The notes under the pieces are model-generated. The model did no database searches, had not been told where the DNA came from, and was given only the letters and a program-made list of their open reading frames with translations. The translations under genes and the position numbers were made by a program. Positions 16,820-27,590 of a stretch of DNA of 64,000 nucleotides are shown piece after piece. This DNA comes from Bradyrhizobium manausense (GTDB lineage Bacteria > Pseudomonadota > Alphaproteobacteria > Rhizobiales > Xanthobacteraceae). The DNA is taken from contig NZ_JAFCLG010000002.1 of assembly GCF_018129685.1 (NCBI RefSeq), positions 491,377-555,376 of the forward strand. Reading direction: 5' to 3'. The number at the start of each line of letters is the position of its first letter. The first letter of the stretch is position 1.

Positions 16820-18731
16820 ATCGGCCTTGGCCTGGAATTTCGAAACCGATACCACGCTGATCCGTGTGCTGGCGCGGAATGCCGAAGTCTTTTCCGATCG
16901 CGTCGCGATGCGCGAGAAAGACAAGGGCATCTGGAAGCAGACGACGTGGCAGCAGCTGCTCGAGATCGTGCTTTGCTGCGCCGCTGGTCTCGAAGGACTG
17001 GATTTCAAGGCGGGCGACGTCATGCTGGTGCTGGGCGACAACCGGCCTCGGCTCTACGCGGGGATGCTGGCCGCCGGCGCGCTTGCCGGATACGCAATGC
17101 CGGCGTTTCCGGATGCAACCCTCGATGAAATTCGCCACTTCGTTCACGAGGCGGGCGCGCGTTTCGCGCTGGCCGAAGACCAGGAACAAGTGGACAAAAT
17201 ACTCGATCTGCGCGAGCAAGGCGCGACGATCGAGCATATTATCTACGACGATCCGCGTGGACTGGCCGCTTACGCCAATCCAGGCCTGATCTCATGGGAC
17301 ACGCTTCAGGCAAAGGGCGCGGAGCTAGTCATCCGCAACCCCAACTTGCGAAACGAGCTGATCGCCCGCGCGCAGCCCGAGGGCCCGGCCGTGTTCGTGC
17401 ATTCCTCCGGGAGCACCGGCAAGCCCAAGGGGGTGGTGCTGTCGCATCGTAACCTGTTGGCCGGCGTTCGAAATGCCTATCGAGGCGGAGCGTTCCAGTT
17501 CGGCGAGAGCATTCTGGCCTATCTGCCGATGGCCTGGGTCGGCGACTTCGCGGTGACGATGGGCGCCGGAATCGCACTGCACTTCACGATCAATATTCCA
17601 GAGCGGCAGGAGACCGTGCTGCAAAACCTGCGCGAGATTGCGCCGACTTTCTATCTGGCCGCACCGCGCAGCTGGGACAACCTGTTGACCACCATCCAGG
17701 TGCGCATGGAAGACTCCTCGTGGCTGAAGAAGCTGGTCTACAAGTTTTTTATGGCGTTGGCCATTTCAGCCGAAAAACGCAAGCTCGAAGGCCGTCAGCC
17801 GACACTCAAGCAGCGGTTGTTGAGCCCAATAGGCGAGTGGCTGGTCTATGGACCGATCAAGGACCAATTCGGCCTGACCCGGCTGCGCGGCGCCTTCACC
17901 GGCGGTGAAGCGATGGGCGAGGATACGTTCGTCTTTTACCGCGCGCTCGGCATCAAACTGCGCCAACTCTATGGTCAGACTGAAACCAGTGCCTACAATG
18001 CCATCCAGGATCTCAACGAGGTAAGGCTCCACACCGTCGGACGTCCCCTGCCGGGCGTCGATATCCGGATAAGCGACGCCGGCGAAATTCTGATCCGCTC
18101 GGGCAGCGTGTTCAGCGGATACTTCAAACAGGACGAGGCCACGCGCGAAAGCCTCGAAGACGGCTGGTTACACACCGGAGATGCAGGTTACCTCGAACCT
18201 GACGGGCACCTCGTGGTGCTGGGGCGCCTGTCGGACGTCGTGCACACTGCGAAGGGCGAGCGCTATATTCCCAACTATATTGAGAACCGGCTCAAGTTCA
18301 GTCCGTACATCAAGGATGCTGCGGTACTCGGAAGCGGCCGCGATACGCTGTCAGCCATCATTTGCATCGACAGGGAAGCTGTCGGCCTTTGGGCCGAACT
18401 GCGCGGCATTTCCTACATCTCCTATGCCGACCTGTCGCAGAAGCCGCAGGTCATCGCCTTGATCGCCGCCGCGGTGAAGCACGTTAACAGTGCACTGCCG
18501 CTCGGATTGCAGTTGCGGAAATTCGTCTGCCTGCACAAGGAATTCGATGCCGACGACGGCGAAATCACCAGAACCCGGAAAATCCGCCGTAACGTCGTGG
18601 AGGAGCGCTACAAACCGATCATCGACGCCATCTACGGGCATGAAAACACAGTGCTGATGAAAGCAAAGGTCAGCTACGAGTCAGGCGAAGTCGGCGTCAT
18701 TGAACGCACACTGTCGGTACAGGAGGCCTGA
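16806..18731 (+). CDS. Long-chain-type AMP-forming acyl-CoA synthetase in transporter operon
   Basis: 641 residues, the size of FadD/ACSL-type synthetases. Motifs: HSSGSTGKPKGVVLSHRN (P-loop), LYGQTETSAYN, GWLHTGDAGYLEPDG, GRLSDVVHTAKGERYIP. The gene sits between the LivG-type ATPase and the LivH-type permease, overlapping the first by 14 bases and 3 bp from the second, so it is co-expressed with the importer. This arrangement implies that the imported acid is activated to its CoA ester on entry. Confidence 0.93.
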   Translation: MPPAESALAWNFETDTTLIRVLARNAEVFSDRVAMREKDKGIWKQTTWQQLLEIVLCCAAGLEGLDFKAGDVMLVLGDNRPRLYAGMLAAGALAGYAMPAFPDATLDEIRHFVHEAGARFALAEDQEQVDKILDLREQGATIEHIIYDDPRGLAAYANPGLISWDTLQAKGAELVIRNPNLRNELIARAQPEGPAVFVHSSGSTGKPKGVVLSHRNLLAGVRNAYRGGAFQFGESILAYLPMAWVGDFAVTMGAGIALHFTINIPERQETVLQNLREIAPTFYLAAPRSWDNLLTTIQVRMEDSSWLKKLVYKFFMALAISAEKRKLEGRQPTLKQRLLSPIGEWLVYGPIKDQFGLTRLRGAFTGGEAMGEDTFVFYRALGIKLRQLYGQTETSAYNAIQDLNEVRLHTVGRPLPGVDIRISDAGEILIRSGSVFSGYFKQDEATRESLEDGWLHTGDAGYLEPDGHLVVLGRLSDVVHTAKGERYIPNYIENRLKFSPYIKDAAVLGSGRDTLSAIICIDREAVGLWAELRGISYISYADLSQKPQVIALIAAAVKHVNSALPLGLQLRKFVCLHKEFDADDGEITRTRKIRRNVVEERYKPIIDAIYGHENTVLMKAKVSYESGEVGVIERTLSVQEA

Positions 18732-18734
18732 AGC

Positions 18735-19622
18735 ATGGACGCGATATCGTTGATGGAATCTGCTGCCAACGGCGCGCTTATTGGCTTGATGTATTCACTT
18801 GTCGCGATGGGAATTGTCCTGATCTACAAATCGTCATCGGTGCCCAATCTTGCACAGGGCTCGATGACGATGCTGGCCGCCTATGTCGTGCTCGCATTCG
18901 CCAACAGCGCGGGCGCACCGATCTGGGCGGCGATTTCGCTGGCGATCATAACAATGTTTATCATCGGGTTGGCCATCGAACGGGTGGCGCTGCGGCGCCT
19001 CGCCGGCCGCCCCATCATCATGATCCTGATGATGACGCTTGGCCTGGAGATTTTCCTGCGAGCCGGCTCGATGACCATTTGGGGCGGTACCACGCGCCCC
19101 ATGAATCTGGGCATCAGCGATGCCCCGCTTTTTCTCGGTCCATTGTTGATCAACCGCGCTTACGCTTTTGGAGCGGTGGTCACAATTGCGATGTTCGGTT
19201 TTTTCGTGATGTTCTTCCGGAGCCGGATGGGTGTGGTTTTGCGTGCGATTTCCGATGATTATACGGCGGCCTGGTCGGTCGGCATTTCGGTCGAGCGCGG
19301 CGTCGCGCTGTCTTGGGCCATGTCGGCGGTGGTCGCGACGATTGCCGGTGTGCTCTGGAGTTCGGTACAGGGCGTCGATCAATCGCTCGCGCAACTGCTG
19401 CTCAAGGGCGTGACCGTAGCCGTTTTGGGCGGACTGGACAGTATAGGAGGCGCGTTGCTCGCCGGCGTCCTGCTCGGCGTCGTCGAGGGAATTGCATCCA
19501 GCGTTCTCGACCCCCTGCTGGGTGGCGCGAGTCGCGATCTTGTCGATGCGGCAATGCTGATCCTGACCATCTTGATCCGACCGCACGGACTTTTCGGTCG
19601 CCACGACATCGAGAGGGTTTAG
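18735..19622 (+). CDS. Branched-chain-type ABC transporter permease (LivH type)
   Basis: 295-residue integral inner-membrane protein, strongly hydrophobic with about eight transmembrane segments. LivH family features: the N-terminal GALIGLMYSLVAMGIVLIYK, the cytoplasmic loop RAISDDYTAAWSVGIS for ATPase contact, and LLKGVTVAVLGGLDSIGGAL. It forms the translocation channel with the LivM-type partner 4 bp downstream. Confidence 0.93.
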   Translation: MDAISLMESAANGALIGLMYSLVAMGIVLIYKSSSVPNLAQGSMTMLAAYVVLAFANSAGAPIWAAISLAIITMFIIGLAIERVALRRLAGRPIIMILMMTLGLEIFLRAGSMTIWGGTTRPMNLGISDAPLFLGPLLINRAYAFGAVVTIAMFGFFVMFFRSRMGVVLRAISDDYTAAWSVGISVERGVALSWAMSAVVATIAGVLWSSVQGVDQSLAQLLLKGVTVAVLGGLDSIGGALLAGVLLGVVEGIASSVLDPLLGGASRDLVDAAMLILTILIRPHGLFGRHDIERV

Positions 19623-19626
19623 GAAC

Positions 19627-20700
19627 ATGCTATTCCGTCAAGCCGGGATTTTTCATACGGATTATAGCGCCGACCGCGCACTATTTCCGATCCCTGCCGA
19701 TCGATGGATGATTGGTAGTCTGCTGTTGCTGGCGCTGGCCGCGCCGCTCTACATGAACACGCTTTATCTCAGCAGTTATTTGCTGCCTTGGCTTGTCTGG
19801 ACTGCGGGCGCGCTCGGTCTCAATTTGATCCTTGGATGGGCGGGGCAATTTCATTTGGGCTACGCAGCGGTGATGGGAATCGGCGCCTACGCCGCGGTTC
19901 ATGCCAGCAGGGCAGGCATACCGTGGGAGATTGCCATCGTCCTCGCGGGAATAACAGCAGCGGTTATCGGAAGTGTGTTCGCTTTTGCCGCACTGCGCGT
20001 GAAAGGCCTGTATCTGGCGCTCAGCACGCTCGCCTTACAGTTCGTGATGGACTGGACGATTTCGCACGTGCCCGCGATCAGCGGCGGCACACAGGCCACG
20101 TTGCAGGCACCTGACATTCGCCTGCTGGGTTGGGCTGTCACCTCCGATGCAGGACTCTATTACGTCGCCCTCGTCTGGTGCGTGCTGGTCACGTCCTTCA
20201 TGCTCAATCTGCGGCGCACCGCACTCGGCCGCGCCCTGGTCGCTGTTCGCGAGAAGGACTACGCAGCAGCCGTCATCGGGGTGAACAGCTTCTACTTCAA
20301 ACTGGTGGCGTTCGCGACGTCGTCGTTCATCGGTGGCGTGACCGGAGCCATCCTGGTCGGTACATTTTACCATGCGGTCACGCCAGAACAGTTTTCCGTC
20401 GACGTCTCAATTCAGGCGTTGGCGATGGTCATCGTGGGCGGGTTGGGCAGCATCATCGGCAGTTATTTCGGCGCCGCGTTCATTCTGCTGATGCCGGGCG
20501 TGATGAACAGTTTCATCTCCTGGGCGGCGACCAAGTTCGGGTTCTCGCTAGGTATCGAAACTCTGGCTCATCTACCCCAAGCTTTCTATGGCGCGCTTAT
20601 TATCGGGTTTCTCCTGATTGAACCGCTGGGGCTTGGGAAGATCTACAACAACATTCGGGATTATCTCCTGGTATGGCCTTTCGGCTACACGAAGAAATAG
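19627..20700 (+). CDS. Branched-chain-type ABC transporter permease (LivM type)
   Basis: 357-residue inner-membrane permease: GLNLILGWAGQFHLGYAAVMG is the characteristic LivM segment, and GRALVAVREKDYAAAVIGVN is the ATPase-coupling loop. Several hydrophobic spans run through the rest. It follows LivH after 4 bp and its 3' end overlaps the upstream edge of the LivF-type reading frame, depending on which start that gene uses. Confidence 0.93.
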   Translation: MLFRQAGIFHTDYSADRALFPIPADRWMIGSLLLLALAAPLYMNTLYLSSYLLPWLVWTAGALGLNLILGWAGQFHLGYAAVMGIGAYAAVHASRAGIPWEIAIVLAGITAAVIGSVFAFAALRVKGLYLALSTLALQFVMDWTISHVPAISGGTQATLQAPDIRLLGWAVTSDAGLYYVALVWCVLVTSFMLNLRRTALGRALVAVREKDYAAAVIGVNSFYFKLVAFATSSFIGGVTGAILVGTFYHAVTPEQFSVDVSIQALAMVIVGGLGSIIGSYFGAAFILLMPGVMNSFISWAATKFGFSLGIETLAHLPQAFYGALIIGFLLIEPLGLGKIYNNIRDYLLVWPFGYTKK

Positions 20701-20717
20701 CGGGAAGCACGAACGCC

Positions 20718-21524
20718 ATGAATGCACCGATTGCCGCTAAGATACTGTCCCTCAACAATATTGAGGTCGTATACGACCACGTTTCGCTTGCGATCAAGGG
20801 TGTTTCGATCGATGTGCCCGAGGGCGGAATGGTGGCCCTGCTCGGCGCCAATGGCGCGGGAAAGAGTACGACGCTGAAATCGATCAGCGGTTTGCTCACG
20901 GCCGAGCGGGGTGAGGTGCGGCGGGGCGAATTGCAGTTCCGCGGCCAAAGCATTGGCGGCCTGATGCCGCAGGACCGCGTCAAGCTGGGGATCGCCCACG
21001 TGCTCGAAGGGCGCCGGGTGTTCGAACATCTCACGCCCGACGAAAACTTGATCGCGGCTTCGGCGTTGCATAGCCGCCAGGACATGAACCGCAACAAGGA
21101 CCGGGTTTACAGTTATTTCCCACGTCTGCACGAGCGCCGGACCGTCGCGTCGGGTTATCTCTCCGGCGGCGAACAGCAAATGCTCGCAATCGGCCGTGCT
21201 TTGATGACCCAGCCAAAACTATTGATGCTCGACGAACCCAGCCTGGGACTGGCTCCTTTTCTTGTCGCTGAAATCTTCCAGATCCTCGGCCGCATCAACC
21301 GCGATGAAGGACTTTCGATATTGCTGGTTGAGCAGAACGCCATTGCCGCGCTCGAAATCGTCTCCCACGGCTATCTCATCGAAAGCGGCCGCATCGTGAT
21401 GCACGACAGTGCGGCTGCATTGAAGAAAAATCCCGACATTCAGGAGTTCTACCTGGGAGGCGCGGAAAACAAGAATTTTCGCGACATCAAACATTATAGC
21501 CGGCGGAAACGTTGGCTGACCTGA
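20718..21524 (+). CDS. Branched-chain-type ABC transporter ATP-binding protein (LivF type)
   Basis: 268 residues from the ATG at 20718 (MNAPIAAK), preceded by GGGAAG; an ATG at 20673 inside livM would add 15 residues. Walker A LGANGAGKSTT, signature YLSGGEQQMLAIGRAL, Walker B LLMLDEPSLGLAP, H-loop VEQN. Second ATPase of the importer, pairing with the LivG-type protein. A short basic tail (HYSRRKRWLT) extends past the usual LivF end. Confidence 0.93.
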   Translation: MNAPIAAKILSLNNIEVVYDHVSLAIKGVSIDVPEGGMVALLGANGAGKSTTLKSISGLLTAERGEVRRGELQFRGQSIGGLMPQDRVKLGIAHVLEGRRVFEHLTPDENLIAASALHSRQDMNRNKDRVYSYFPRLHERRTVASGYLSGGEQQMLAIGRALMTQPKLLMLDEPSLGLAPFLVAEIFQILGRINRDEGLSILLVEQNAIAALEIVSHGYLIESGRIVMHDSAAALKKNPDIQEFYLGGAENKNFRDIKHYSRRKRWLT

Positions 21525-21611
21525 CGATCGCCAGATGTACGCCGTTCGATAAAAGCTGGGATCATTAAAATTTGCTCAGTTCACTCAGTCAACCAAGGGA
21601 GGATCGGTAAA

Positions 21612-22859
21612 ATGAAATTGCTATCTATACTAGCCGGACTAGCGTTGGCGTTGTTCAACGTCATGCCGGCAGCCGCGGCCGATTCGGTCCGCTTCGCGCT
21701 GTGCTATGACCTGAGCAAGGCCTATACGTTCGTCTCACCGCAGATCGCCCAGGCCGCGCGCGACTATGCCGATCTTCTCAATGCGAAGGGCGGCCTTGAA
21801 GGCCATCCGATCGAACTGATCGTTCAGGACCATGGCAACGAGCCGCAACGCGGCATCGAGTGCTACGAACGCCTGAAGCGCGAAGGCGTGATGGTGTTCG
21901 ACATGTTGTCGACGCCGGTATCGCGCGCGGTCCTTCCGCGCATCATGAAGGATGGCAACATCCTGATCCAGTCACTGGTCGGTCGCGGGGATGCGGTCGA
22001 TGGCAACGTGTTCAAATGGGTATTTCCGATCGGACCGACCTACTGGGGTCAGGCCGCCAATGACATTGAATACATCAAACAGAAGTCCGGCGGAACTCTG
22101 AAGGGCGTCAAGGTCGCGTTCTTTTATATCGATTATCCGTTCGGACAGGAACCGATCGGCATCTTAAAGACGCTGGCGCAGAAGGAAGGTTTCGAGTTGC
22201 AACTCGTGCCGTATCCGCTGCCGGGCAACGATCAGGCCTCGGCATGGACGCAGATCCGTCGTCTCAACCCGGACTGGATTGTGAGCTGGAGCCTGTCGAA
22301 TATGCATGTGATCGCGTCGCGCGAGATGAAGCGCAACGGGATCTCGATTGAAAAGTATATCGCCGTTAATTGGCTCAACGAGGTCGACATCAAGAATATT
22401 GGGCCCGATGTCGCTAAGGGATTGAAACGCGGCACCAACGTCGCCGGCGGGTCAAACCAACCTCTGGTCCAGGAAATTCTCAAAGAACTTTACGACAAAA
22501 ACAAAGGAAATGGCGACCGCAAATTTACCGAGGACGTCTACTACAACACCGGTTTGGCGATCTACTCCATCGCATTCGAGGGCGTCCGCCTTGCGATCAA
22601 GAAGGACGGCTGGCCGTTGACGCCAGGGAAGATCAAGAATGGCCTTGAGAGTCTGAAGAATTACGATGCCAATGGCTTGATCGCACCTATTACAGTCACG
22701 ACGCAAGACCACGGCGGAGGCGGTAAGACACGCATTGAAATGTGGGACGGAGGTAAATGGGTCCCGCAAACCGATTGGATCGCCGGCTTTCAAGACGACG
22801 TCTGGAGCGTAGTGAAAGAGCAGTCGGCGGACTATGCAAAGTCTGAAACTCAAAAATGA
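21612..22859 (+). CDS. Periplasmic substrate-binding protein of Liv-type ABC importer
   Basis: 415 residues. The first 22 or so form a signal peptide (MKLLSILAGLALALFNVMPAAAA). The mature protein has the type I periplasmic binding fold of the branched-chain amino acid/aromatic acid family (FALCYDLSKAYTFVSPQ; NAKGGLEGHPIELIVQDHGN; ASAWTQIRRLNPDWI). Relatives in Rhodopseudomonas and Bradyrhizobium bind aromatic or alicyclic carboxylates. GGAGG lies upstream of the ATG. Last gene of the importer operon, closed by a strong stem-loop. Confidence 0.92.
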   Translation: MKLLSILAGLALALFNVMPAAAADSVRFALCYDLSKAYTFVSPQIAQAARDYADLLNAKGGLEGHPIELIVQDHGNEPQRGIECYERLKREGVMVFDMLSTPVSRAVLPRIMKDGNILIQSLVGRGDAVDGNVFKWVFPIGPTYWGQAANDIEYIKQKSGGTLKGVKVAFFYIDYPFGQEPIGILKTLAQKEGFELQLVPYPLPGNDQASAWTQIRRLNPDWIVSWSLSNMHVIASREMKRNGISIEKYIAVNWLNEVDIKNIGPDVAKGLKRGTNVAGGSNQPLVQEILKELYDKNKGNGDRKFTEDVYYNTGLAIYSIAFEGVRLAIKKDGWPLTPGKIKNGLESLKNYDANGLIAPITVTTQDHGGGGKTRIEMWDGGKWVPQTDWIAGFQDDVWSVVKEQSADYAKSETQK

Positions 22860-22867
22860 ATTGCCTC

Positions 22868-22903
22868 TGGCCGGCAAAGTCGATTAACCGACGTTGCCGG
22901 CCA
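22868..22903 (+). terminator. Stem-loop terminator after importer operon
   Basis: Nine bases after the binding-protein stop, TGGCCGGCAA and TTGCCGGCCA form a perfect 10-bp stem that continues, after one A/G mismatch, with GTCG pairing CGAC around an ATTAAC loop. No long T-run follows directly, so the efficiency as an intrinsic terminator is uncertain, but position and strength fit the operon end. Confidence 0.65.
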
Positions 22904-23465
22904 AGTTGGTGCTGATTCTTTTCTATTGTAAATATCTCCGATGCCGTCCGCCTGCGGCATATTTCTAGCCAGCCCTGTGTTTGGATCCGGCATGTACCAG
23001 CTTCGACCACTGGTGGGCCTGCCCCGCCTACTAAAACATAAGAATCAGGAACTAACAGGCGGGTCGGCGAACGAGATGAATGTCGTGGGCTTTGTTTGCA
23101 AACCCGCGAGGTTGGATCGGATTAGCGAATAACCCATTTCGCCGTCAATGTTCAGGGGTCAATATACGAGGCCATTTCGTTTGCGATCAAAGATGTAATG
23201 GGCAGCGATCCATTTGCTTTCAATCTTTGTGTTGCTAACACGAACCCGCTTGCTCTGGCGCCTGCGGAGAAGGAACTTGTAAGGTTAGACTAATGACTTC
23301 GAGCGGATATCATAATAGACTTTCAATCTAGTCCGGTTCCCTTGGACATACTCCCGACCATTTTTTCGATCGGTTTCTATTTCCGCAAATGAGGTCAGAA
23401 GCGGCCCCAAATCTTCCGAAGATCTCGTTTAGCTTAGTTCGACCTGCAAGGAGACGACACGCACC
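22904..23465. other. Intergenic region before the monooxygenase, no gene recognised
   Basis: 562 bases of lower GC content than the flanks. A 63-codon open frame (22941-23132) has no recognisable motif or convincing ribosome site and was not called. The stretch presumably holds the promoter of the monooxygenase, whose AAGGAG lies at about 23447. No repeat or RNA was recognised. Confidence 0.6.
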
Positions 23466-25214
<1,749 letters not shown>

Positions 25215-25336
25215 AGCCGTGATGACATCACGTGATGGGCCTCCTGACCTGGTGGGTAATTCGTACCGCTGGCAGGGCTATTGGGCGCGAAATCGAAGTG
25301 TGCATTCCCGTCGCATTAGCGGCAGGGAGGGAGCCC

Positions 25337-25693
25337 ATGAAAGCGCAGGAACTCAGTCCATGTCCGGAAGAAACTGGCGTCGTTAAATCGGCGATCCGAA
25401 GGCTAGAAATTCTCGAATATTTTGACGAGGTCCAGCAACCTCTCAACAACGTTGCTGTGGCAACGGCATTGGATTATCCGCAATCGAGCACCGCGGCGCT
25501 GCTACGAAGCCCGACGACCATGGGTTATCTGCACTACAACTCGCGAAAGCGAGCATATGTGCCGACCGATCGCGTTCCCTTTCTCGGAAGCTGGATCAAT
25601 CCCGCCTTGTTTGAAGAGGCTGGTTTGAGATCGGTTTTTCGATCCCTGCATCGCCCAGTGCCGCGTCGGCGGCCTGCCGCGTCATGGTCTTGA
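25337..25693 (+). pseudogene. IclR-family regulator, truncated after the HTH domain
   Basis: Starts at ATG 25337 with a good GGGAGG site. The first 95-100 residues are an IclR-type winged helix: SAIRRLEILEYFDEVQQPLN, ALDYPQSSTAALLRS, YVPTDRVPFLGSWINPALFE. After about position 25635 the frame continues in unrelated sequence (RPVPRRRPAASWS) up to a stop at 25693, and the roughly 150-residue effector-binding domain is missing. The point of divergence coincides with the inner end of a truncated thiolase gene on the other strand, so one deletion probably removed both 3' parts. Confidence 0.8.
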
Positions 25694-25757
25694 GGTCTAC
25701 GTCGAGCATTCGCCTGAACGGCGTCATGCCGACGCTGAGGATGAATATGTCTTGCAT
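25596..25757 (-). pseudogene. Thiolase-family gene, N-terminal fragment only
   Basis: Read from the minus strand, an ATG at 25757 with GGAGAG about 8 bases upstream opens a frame encoding MQDIFILSVGMTPFRR, followed by MTRQAADAALGDAGIEKP, a typical thiolase/acetyl-CoA acetyltransferase N-terminus. About 42 residues are homologous; then the frame runs through antisense IclR sequence to a stop at 25596. The remaining 340 or so residues are gone. It is a third thiolase of the window and shows that more catabolic genes once stood here. Confidence 0.75.
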
Positions 25758-25885
25758 GGCAATTACTCTCCAGCAGTCAAGCCAAGCGGCTTAGAATAAT
25801 TAACAATTCGCCAGTCGTTTCAAACCGGTTCAAAATGAACAGGCGCCATGCGCCATGTGCTGTCGGCAAACCGTCTCACATCCGC

Positions 25886-25913
25886 AAAACTCTACGACCA
25901 AAACTCTACGACA
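25886..25913. repeat. 14-bp direct tandem repeat next to IS66
   Basis: AAAACTCTACGACC followed immediately by AAAACTCTACGACA; 13 of 14 bases are identical. It lies 15 bases from the IS66 left end in noncoding sequence. Could be an operator pair of the lost gene or an insertion scar. Confidence 0.6.
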
Positions 25914-25986
25914 ATCAGCACAAAAGGAGTAACCATCCGGCGTAGGCCGTCTTGCGCAAATATTTTGCCGGTAGCTGACCGTTGGT

Positions 25987-26373
25987 ATGGATAGCCTTAC
26001 TGACACTCGTCAAATCAGCCGCCTTGAAGTCGTTGACACTGGGCGCCGACGCCGCTGGTCGGATGCGGCAAAGCTTCGGATCGTCGAGGAGAGCCTTTTG
26101 GGCCCGCGGCTGGTGTCGGCGACGGCGCGCCGGCACGGCATTTCCAATCAGCTGCTGTTTGCGTGGCGCAAGGCCTATCGCGTGGGTCGGCTTGGCGCGA
26201 TTGCCGGATTTGTGCCGGCGACGATCGTGCCGGAGCAGCGCGAGGCGGCGAGCGGCTCTGGCTGTGGCCGGATCGAGATCGTGAGCGCGAACGGCCGGCG
26301 CGTACTTGTCGATTGCGCGGTCGATGTGGAGGCGCTGCTGCGGATCATGCGCGGGCTGGAGACGCTGCGATGA
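25987..26373 (+). CDS. tnpA: IS66 TnpA (accessory HTH protein)
   Basis: 128 residues with the helix-turn-helix of IS66 Orf[20 protein letters not shown], then [22 protein letters not shown]. The remainder ([24 protein letters not shown]) is the usual C-terminal part. It appears intact and its stop overlaps the tnpB start (ATGATG region). Confidence 0.9.
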   Translation: MDSLTDTRQISRLEVVDTGRRRRWSDAAKLRIVEESLLGPRLVSATARRHGISNQLLFAWRKAYRVGRLGAIAGFVPATIVPEQREAASGSGCGRIEIVSANGRRVLVDCAVDVEALLRIMRGLETLR

Positions 26374-26657
26374 TGCCGCTTCCGGCGGGGGTTCGAGTGT
26401 GGCTGGCGACCGGTCACACCGACATGAGGAAGGGCTTTGCGAGCCTGTCGCTGCAGGTGCAGCAGGTGCTGCGGCGCGATCCGCTGAGCGGCCAGCTGTT
26501 CTGCTTTCGTGGCCGCAGCCGCGATCTTTTGAAGGTGATCTGGCATGACGGCCAGGGCTCGTGTCTGTTTACGAAGCGGCTGGAGCGGGGCCGGTTTTTG
26601 TGGCCGAGCACAGCTGACGGCGCGGTGACGATCTCCTCTGCGCAGCACCTTTATTGA
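26370..26657 (+). pseudogene. tnpB: IS66 TnpB, 3' truncated
   Basis: Begins [20 protein letters not shown], the conserved IS66 OrfB start, and continues through WHDGQGSCLFTKRLERGRF and DGAVTISSAQ. Normal TnpB proteins carry about 20 more residues (a GIDW...RTWRP tail). Here the frame leaves the family after SSAQ at about 26645 and stops three codons later, where serine-recombinase sequence begins. The tnpB tail and the tnpB-tnpC spacer are missing. Confidence 0.85.
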
Positions 26658-26669
26658 TACCCCTGGTTT

Positions 26670-27590
26670 TCATGATGACCCTCCCGTTAGATCGATTGTT
26701 TTGACGTGGTGTTCGCGCAGCTGGCGGATGGCAAGCATGGCATGGTCGGTATCTGGAAAGAGATAACGACCGGAGGGTTCATGGATGGCCCGAATGGCGC
26801 CGCGCCGGAGCTGGGTGTGGATCCATTTCGTTGGGATATTGAGTCGCTCAGCCAGTTGCGTCACCGTCAGGCAGCCTTTGACGGGAGGCCATCGGGTTTG
26901 TCTGTGCACCGCTTTGATGCCATGCCGAAGCCGGATACCGCGAACCGTACTCGGCAGGACCGCAGTACCGCGCCACGGTGACCGATGTCCCTCGTCTGCC
27001 AAGATCTGAACGATCTGGTCGTCATAGAGACCTTTGGCAGCCAATTCACAAATGCGATTTTCCATTTCGACATGACGCGGCAACGCGGCCAGACTGTTGA
27101 CCGGCATCATGGCGACCAGCTCGGTCGTCGCCCCACCGCGCCACACAATGCGCACCTCGGCCTTGTCGCGCGCACTACGACGCATGACTACCTTTTCGAT
27201 GAGGCAACGCAGCAGCGCCTTGCGGTGGTCTCGACGGGTTGCTGGGTCCGCCCAGATCGCAGGGAGCCGCTCACCGAGTGCCACCACCTTCGCACGCAGA
27301 TGGGGATCGACGCCCACGGATTGGTGAGGCACAGGGAGAGCCCGTCGCGCTGACGCTTCTTCAGCGCGACGCAGCTCACTGAGCGCCGTTTCCCATCGTC
27401 GCTAAAGCTCGCTGGCGACTAACCTGTTGTCCGGATCGACGCGATTGAACTGACGCTCGGCCAGTGTGGCTTGATAACGCAGCCTCTGAACCTGTTGCTC
27501 TTCCGCATGCCGCAGCGCTTCGTCTGCTTGGCGCTGTGTCTTGCGAGCGCGTGACAAGGCATCGATCTTGATTCCGTCGCACGTGTGAAC
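26670..27590 (-). pseudogene. Serine recombinase, C-terminal fragment with nonsense mutation
   Basis: Minus-strand remnant of a resolvase/invertase-family recombinase. Recognisable from the coiled-coil region (ARKTQRQADEALRHAEEQQ), the C-terminal core (ALLRCLIEKVVMRR, VRIVWRGGATTELV) and a terminal HTH (LTVTQLAERLNIPTKWIHTQ). An in-frame TAG near 27403 separates SEL from RRWETALSELRRAEE, both typical of the family. The catalytic N-terminal domain with the nucleophilic serine is absent; homology stops where IS66 tnpC begins. It lies between the tnpB and tnpC parts of the IS66, on the opposite strand. Confidence 0.75.

Noticed and set aside
22941..23132. 63-codon open frame in the gap before the monooxygenase
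   Set aside because: No motif, no good ribosome site, and composition unlike the coding regions.
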